Assembly: GCA_902766585.1 (NCBI GenBank)
Contig: CACXDV010000177.1
Span: forward strand, 1 to 8,209
Direction: 5' to 3'
Source: an uncultured Ruminococcus sp.
GTDB taxonomy: Bacteria > Bacillota > Clostridia > Oscillospirales > Acutalibacteraceae
DNA: 8,209 nucleotides
Program-made: the position numbers and the translations under genes
Notes under the pieces: generated by a model
What the model was told of the DNA's origin: nothing
Seen by the model: only the letters and a program-made list of their open reading frames with translations
Database searches by the model: none
Part shown: in pieces, positions 1-6,400 of the stretch
Numbering within the stretch: position 1 is the first letter of the stretch
How the letters are laid out: each line of letters begins with the position of its first letter

Positions 1-260
1 TATTATTTTGACTTTACTCAATCGGCAACCGTGAAAGAATGATTGTCAGATTCAAACAAAGTAAAAATCTTTTTGTCGTTGACTATACAATAATTCGATT
101 AAATTTAGTAATTTAGACGAAACAGGAATTATACCTTATTATACTTGACTGATTTTTTTATTAGTCAATTATCTTAAAATTATTATAAAAAACATATATT
201 TTTTCATCAATCTTTTAGTAATAGCTTATTATGGTAAAACAATTCTGTAAGGTTTATACA
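1..260. other. AT-rich intergenic region without a gene
   Basis: No coding frame with a start and ribosome binding site is visible on either strand, and no tRNA or other RNA gene is recognised. The stretch contains several TTGACT hexamers (8-13, 79-84, 145-150), none with a convincing -10 at 16-18 bases, and the 145-168 inverted repeat. It is either long regulatory DNA or a decayed spacer. The neighbouring gene on the left lies outside the window. Confidence 0.7.
145..168. repeat. 9-bp inverted repeat in the AT-rich upstream region
   Basis: TTGACTGAT (145-153) and ATTAGTCAA (160-168) are inverted copies with one mismatch (G-U in RNA) around a six-T centre. No T-tract follows the right arm, so it is a poor intrinsic terminator. 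It could be a protein-binding palindrome upstream of the 261-289 promoter, or the tail signal of a gene to the left of the window. Chance is a real alternative in DNA this AT-rich. Confidence 0.35.
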
Positions 261-289
261 TTGAACCGAAAAAAAGGATATAGTATAAT
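261..289 (+). promoter_or_regulatory. Candidate sigma-A-type promoter for the giant gene
   Basis: TTGAAC (261-266) is separated by exactly 17 bases from a perfect TATAAT (284-289). The -35 matches the TTGACA consensus at its first four positions. Transcription would start near 295-298, giving a leader of about 100 bases before the TTG start. This is the best-spaced -35/-10 pair in the upstream region, but the region is so AT-rich that chance TATAAT-like boxes are common. Confidence 0.6.
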
Positions 290-302
290 ATAATCGTGCT
301 AA

Positions 303-363
303 TTCGGGTATTTAAGGATAAAAAACACCATTCTGAGGGAGGTGAAACGGAAAATATCCCGGA
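303..363 (+). promoter_or_regulatory. Possible leader hairpin enclosing a second, unused Shine-Dalgarno
   Basis: In the predicted leader, CGGGTATTT (305-313) can pair with AAATA/CCCG (352-361), with one bulged base at 357, and the stem extends by a G-U and an A-U pair outward. The loop (314-351) holds GGAGGTGA at 338-345, a perfect eight-base anti-Shine-Dalgarno match. No ATG or TTG follows at usable distance. The only GTG (342) lies inside the motif itself and opens a 10-codon frame ending TAA at 372-374. A small inner stem CACC (326-329)/GGTG (341-344) could sequester it. I recognise no known riboswitch class here. Confidence 0.35.
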
Positions 364-384
364 GCAGACACTAAAAGATTATAG

Positions 385-392
385 AAGGAGGT
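385..392 (+). promoter_or_regulatory. Shine-Dalgarno that fixes the TTG start
   Basis: AAGGAGGT is a full eight-base match to the complement of the 16S rRNA 3' end. It sits seven bases before the TTG at 400. The strong match compensates for the weak start codon and rules out the later in-frame ATG codons as the main start. Confidence 0.9.
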
Positions 393-399
393 CAAATAA

Positions 400-489
400 T
401 TGAAAAAGGTAAAATCGGCATTAAGCTTATTTCTTTCCGCGGTAATGCTGTCCGGAATGATACCTGTGGGAATGATGAACGTATCTGCC
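400..489 (+). other. Sec signal peptide (residues 1-30)
   Basis: The N-terminus has a basic n-region (KKVK), a hydrophobic core from about residue 7 to 26 and a small-residue c-region ending V-S-A-A-P. Signal peptidase I would probably cut after A30 or A31. There is no lipobox Cys, so a lipoprotein is excluded. No other long hydrophobic segment is apparent in the protein, which argues for full export rather than membrane insertion. Confidence 0.9.
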
Positions 490-3400
490 GCACCGCAGGA
501 GAACGGCTCATCTCTTTCCGACTATACGGATATTGATATGGATTTCAATTATCCGTACACCGATCCGAAGGTCGTTCTTAATAAAAACATGGATCTTAAG
601 GCAGCAACCCTGAGCAGCAAGGATAACGGCACAATAAAATGGAAACACGCCACATCCTTCAGTCCTCAGAGTGGTAATTTCAGAGATTATCTTGAATCCA
701 CTTCTGATGATGATAAGTATATATTAGTGGACAATGACCTGACAACAACAAGCGGCCATACGGATTATGAGACTATCGTTATAAGATCGGATAAGATACT
801 TGATCTTAACGGTCATCTTATAAGACTTATGGATAAGCGCAATAAGGTGGATACCCATGACGATTATTCCGACAAATACTATCAGTCGGATAATTCATCG
901 GATTTCCAGAGCGTTATGTTCAGTATTGAAAACGGCGCAACGCTGACGATCATTGATTCGTCCGCGGAGCAGACAGGTGAGATCTATACCCATGCCTATA
1001 TGATAGACCCTTATGCACACAGGATAAAGCGTTATACCACACGCGATATCTTCAATGTGCCTGACGGAAACCTCGTTATTTACGGCGGAACCTATCAGGC
1101 GGGCAGAAGTAAGGCTCAGACGGATGATGACCTTTTCAACAAGCTGGAAACCGTTGTCGGAAATGCCGTTGCTCTTGCTACGGATATAGCAGGCTATGCA
1201 ACAGGCATAAATGCCGCTACGGGAGCCTATGAGGATGCTGTCTTCAATGCAAATCAGGCAATGGAGGCTATCAAAAAGGCAGGAGGAAATTCCGACAGTG
1301 ATGCTTCTGCAAAGGATCAGAATTCCGCCGCAACAAAGAAAAAGGACGGCACTGATGCCCAGCCCGAACAGAAAACAGCAACTCCGGAGGGCAAGGAAAC
1401 CGGTGATGCCGCAAGAAACAAGACCGTAAGCGAAAAGCAGAATGATAAGGACAAGAACAAGAAAAATGAATCTAATCAGAATCGCTCTGCTCAGTATGAC
1501 GGAAATTCAAAAATAGCAGCCGCAGAAAATGCTATTGCTGATGCCGCTACCAATAAGGATAAGGTAAACACAATGGTAAGCTCGGCATTCAATCTTGCAA
1601 AAAGCATTAAAGCCTGCTTTGAAACAAATGAAAATTCTATCGTTATACAGTCCTTCCTCGGAACTGTAGTCAATGTCGGAAACGGCGGAACCTTTGTTTC
1701 CTACGGCGGTAATTATTACGGCTACGGAATGACACCGAACATACGCAACGGTGTTGTTGAGACTACACAAAAGGGTAAGGTATATGTCTTTGACGGACTT
1801 TTTGAAGGACGCTGCGGAGCGAATATCTTCAATATCGTAAAGACAAATAACAGCCTCCAGACTGTAACGCAGTATGTCGAAGGTACAGACGGAAATGTTA
1901 CAGAACATCAGGCAAAGATGAGACAGGACGAGACCAACGGTCTGCAAGTCCTTACAATGGTGAATAAGACAGATGAACAGGGCAATATTGTCTATGAAAA
2001 CGGTTCGCCCGTCAAGGTTCCCGTAAGCACCGAAAATATCCGTGTAAGAGGCGGTACCTTCCGCTGTTATTATGAGGGTATTATGGTAGGACTTCACAAG
2101 GATACCAAGGAGGGCGCAAACGATCATAATTCCGATCAGATGACGGTATTCCCCGGTTCAGCAGGCGGTGTCAACCTCGGAGTTGAGTCCTATAATGAGG
2201 ACCTTATCAGAGACGGCCGCATACAGCTTGTTGACAGCTACGGCGACGGCGCTCTTGTGCTTATGGACGACAATAAGGATGCCGGCGACAACAGCGTTTT
2301 CCATTACCGTCTTTTCTGTACGGATGAGGAGCTGAGAAAGAACCGCTACCTTACTGTTTATCCTAATGAGCCGGGAAGCAATTCCACATTTTCATTCTCC
2401 CTGCAGACACGTTATGATAATCAGGATTCAGGCACCTATGAGGATGTTTCAAAATTCTGGTCTGATTCCTCGGAGAATGACAGAGGAGTATTTTCCTCAG
2501 ATGAAAAATACTTCACCTATCCTATCAATAACGCAAAATACAGCGAGAAATATTATGTTATCCCGTATCTCACAAATACAGACGTATTCGGCGAAAAGCT
2601 CGATGCCTCAGAGGTATGGTATTACAATACTCCTACCGATACAAGAGGCAGGATGATAAACAGCTTTGTTGACGGTGAGATAAAGGTAAGCGGAACAAAG
2701 AAGGTAAATGACGAAACAGCCGCATTAACATATTCACAGAAGTATTTGTCCGATGCCGACTGGAAAAAGGTCGAAAATCGCTTCATTTCCGGTTCATCTC
2801 ATGCGTATGACGAAACCTATAACTACAGGAACAATGTAAAGTGGATCACCTATAAGGTTTATCGTGTAGATCCCCTTACAAGAATGAATATCACAAATAT
2901 CTATGGCGCAGACCAGCCCGTAGTTACGGTACGCTACGGCGCAAGCACTGATAATGCGCTTAAATGCCGTCTGCCACTGAATGATCTCGGAATTGATTAT
3001 CAGGCAGGCGAAATGTACCGTGTTGTAATGAATGTTGACGAATATCTTACATATAACGGTACTGATACAAGTCTCGGTACGGCAAGCTGTGAAAGCAGTA
3101 TCGTATTCATGTGCTATGATAAGGATGAATACAAGATCGAGGACGGCGAAAAGGTCGAGGATTTCACACCCGTACAGTGGATAAGCACACCGTGGTCGGG
3201 ACTTAATGCGACAGTACAGATAGTAAACGGTCAGGCAGGTCTTATCGACTATCAGAAGAGAAAGATCTTTGACGTATACTATCAGTGGTATGAGGTGAAT
3301 CCGGACGGCGAGGATATACTTATCGCAGGTACGGATAATATCTTTACCAAGAAGAAGGATACCTTCACAGCAGACCTTGCAGCGCTTAACAAGCACAATT

Positions 3401-6400
3401 TCTCACAGATGCTTCCGGGTGTTGACGGATATAAGTATGTAAATACAGTTGATCCCGATGATCCTGCCGCATCGACCTACGGTGAAAACGGTCTTCCTGC
3501 CGATACGGATAAGTGGACGGTACAAATGCTCCACAGCTATCTTGAAAAGGATACTCCGAATGAGATGCTTTGCAAGAAAAAGGACAACAACCTTTCACTT
3601 TTGAATAACAGGACAATGGCTACAAATACAGATTCCTGCTATATTCCCGAGTCACTTGAGGGCAAGGAAATATATGTTAAGGTCACAGCGGTAAACAGCT
3701 TCTGGCTCAGGAATTACGATCATGTACAGGTATTTTATTCACATCCCTTTAAGGTACCTGTAAAGACAAAGCCGCTTGAGGCAGCCGTCTCATTAAGCTA
3801 CAGCGGTGATTATGCTACTTATAAGAATCCCATTACGGTCAGGCTTTCAGATGTAAAGAATCTTGATCCTGATGAGAAGATCACAAAGGTAGAATTTGAG
3901 TCAAACGGCGGCGGAGAGTCGGTAGTATTTGATAACCTCAGTGTTGCCTCCGCAGACTCAGTCAAGGCTGTGACATATCCCAAGGATTTCTTCCCCGATT
4001 CTGTAAATTCAAAGGGAAGAGCGCGTCAGAATATGGCATTCTATGCGGATATCTATACCAGCAAGGGCAGACATTTCAGAACTCCCTCACAGGTCGCAGA
4101 TTTTGAAGTTGAAGCAGAATCAATCGACTTTACCTATGATAACGGCGGTTCAAGCTGTAATTACGAGGGCGCATGGCACCTGAATGACAGTGTATGGCAG
4201 AATGAACTTCGTATTCAGATAGAACCTAAAAATTCTTCTATTGGCGGAGAGCTTATTGATGGTGTTACCTTCACATCGAGCAATCCCGATGTAGCGACCT
4301 TCAATGCAAGCGGAAAGCTTGTGACCGGTAATGCTGAGGGTACGGCAATAGTAACTGTCAACCAGCCGGACGGCTCTGTAAAGACGCAGAAAATCGTAAA
4401 ACCGATAAGCAAAATAAGCGTTTCGGGAATCGACGCTCCTGTTGCCGACCAGCCTCTTGACACTACGGCAGTTGTGCCTGATGGCGCCGGCTATCATGTT
4501 AAGCAGGTATACTGGACGGAAAACAGCAAGTGGAGCGATCCGCTTCCCGCAGGCTATAAGGCAAAGGCTTACAGAAAGTATTTCGTTCATGTTGCTGCAG
4601 AGGAAAACAACGGACAGGAATTTATGACAACGGACTATACCTCATGGTATGCAGACGGCTATGCTCATGTAATAGATATTCCCTATGAGCTTACTGCTGT
4701 TATGAATGACAGTACAGAAAATACCTCAGAGGGCAGAATTTTTGTTGATGAGGCATACAGGGCAGGTACTGCACATTCCGTAGAGATTTCATCCGGCTTT
4801 GATGCATATTCCGAGGAAGGCAGCGAGCTTATAGATACTATTGTTGTAAACTTCCCCGCACAGGTCAAGGCGGGCGACAGCATTGACGAATGGAAGAACA
4901 GCGTTGAAATAATGACAGCAGCAGGGGAAAATATCACTAAGAAGATAAATATGGGCGAAAGTGCGCGTTACGGCGATATCAGAGGCTCATACGGCTATTC
5001 GGGTGATATGAAGATATTCCTTGAAGGCGGTCAGACGGGCTTTAATATCAGCCTGAATATTCCGAGCGAGCTTTCACTTCATTTCCCCGGAAGCAATAAT
5101 TTCCTTACCATTATAGTAAACGGTGATGATTCCGTTAAGGCGGAAATGCTGGACAGCAAGAATTGTTTGATAGGTCTTTCTGACTGCATCGACATTCAGC
5201 CCGGAACAGTAAACCCGACACCTGTATTCGATGTAAACAATGTATATATGGTTGTCGGAGAGACTATCAATGCGGGCGACCTTCTTATCAGTGAAAACAG
5301 CTCTTTAAGCTTTGACCGCGCTGATGATTATTCCGGCACTTATTATGACTATAATGCAGCTACAAATACCATTACTGCAAAAAAGGCAACAGGCTCAAAT
5401 GTCTCAACCTTTACCGGACGTGTACTGTGTGATGCAAACAATGACGGTATCAATGAAACACCTGTCAGCCGTACAATAAGAGTACATATCTATGACAGCG
5501 ACTCCGAGCTTCCGTCAAATGATACGGCAGAGGCTTCGGCAACTGTACTCAAGCCCGACGGAACAGAGGCATTTTCTACAGTACGCACACTCAGTCTTGA
5601 GCAGGCAAGGACCGGTACTGCATACATTTATAAGTATTTCAGTATCCCTGAAACAGAGGGAACCTTCATTTCCGGCGCAGAAAGCAGCAATTCTCATTTA
5701 AGCTATTCAAACGGTCTTAACAGGCTTTATACATGGGATATATTTGATGATTGCAGCTTTACGATCCATACCGTATCTGTTGAGGATATAGAAATTTCAG
5801 CAGGCGTTGATGAAGTTCGCGCTGACTTTGAGGGAAATGTGTTCGGCTTACAGTTATCCGTTGACGGTAACCATTTCTATACAGGCGGTTATGTTGACGG
5901 ACTTGAACCGAATACCGAATATACGCTTTATTACAGACAGGGTGTTGACGGTACGGTTTACAACAGGCAGTTCAGGACAGCATCCACAGATTACGGCGTT
6001 AATGTCGGCAAGGTAAGAGTTACCGAGCTTAATAAGGGCGATCTTGATAGAGACGGCTGGCATTATGATGCTGATACCGATACCCTTACGCTTAAAAATC
6101 TTGATCTTACTTCTGTCGGCTTGCCGGTCGAGAAGGAAAACGGTCTTGGCTATTCAATGACACTCAAGGAAGCAGTGATAGCTTCGGATCATGCCCTTAA
6201 TATTGTTCTTATCGGCGATAATAAGATAAATATGCAAAGCGGAAGCGCATGGTTAAGCTGCGGAATCTATGCGGACGGAGAGCTTACGATCTCAGGAAAC
6301 GGAGATCTGAGCATTTTCGGCTGGAGCAATGATACGCTTATGACAAGAGGTATTTTCAGCAACAGCAGTGATATCCGTCTCAAGAGTACCGGAACTGTTT

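Noticed and set aside
73..81. Spo0A-type box (TTTGTCGTT)
   Set aside because: It matches only seven of nine positions of TTTGTCRAA and stands alone in AT-rich DNA, so chance is sufficient.
79..109. Promoter using TTGACT at 79-84
   Set aside because: No TATAAT-like hexamer lies 16-18 bases downstream; the closest candidates are at 14 and 19 bases and match poorly.
145..168. Intrinsic terminator for an upstream gene
   Set aside because: The stem is AT-rich, the T-run is in the loop rather than after the stem, and no coding region ends nearby in the window.
104..222. Direct repeat TTTAGTAAT at 104-112 and 214-222
   Set aside because: Nine bases of A/T-dominated sequence recurring once in an AT-rich spacer is expected by chance; no flanking mobile-element features accompany it.
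342..374. Ten-codon leader peptide starting at GTG 342
   Set aside because: The only Shine-Dalgarno overlaps the GTG itself, leaving no usable spacing, and the product is a featureless basic peptide.
1507..2127. A 206-codon antisense open frame, and a similar 200-codon one at 2794-3396
   Set aside because: Both lie wholly inside the giant gene, their translations show no recognisable domain, and the sense frame has clear domain content throughout. They are shadows.
5428..5463. Dockerin module linking the protein to a cellulosome
   Set aside because: A dockerin needs two calcium-loop/helix repeats; only one partial loop is present, in a beta-strand context and far from either terminus.
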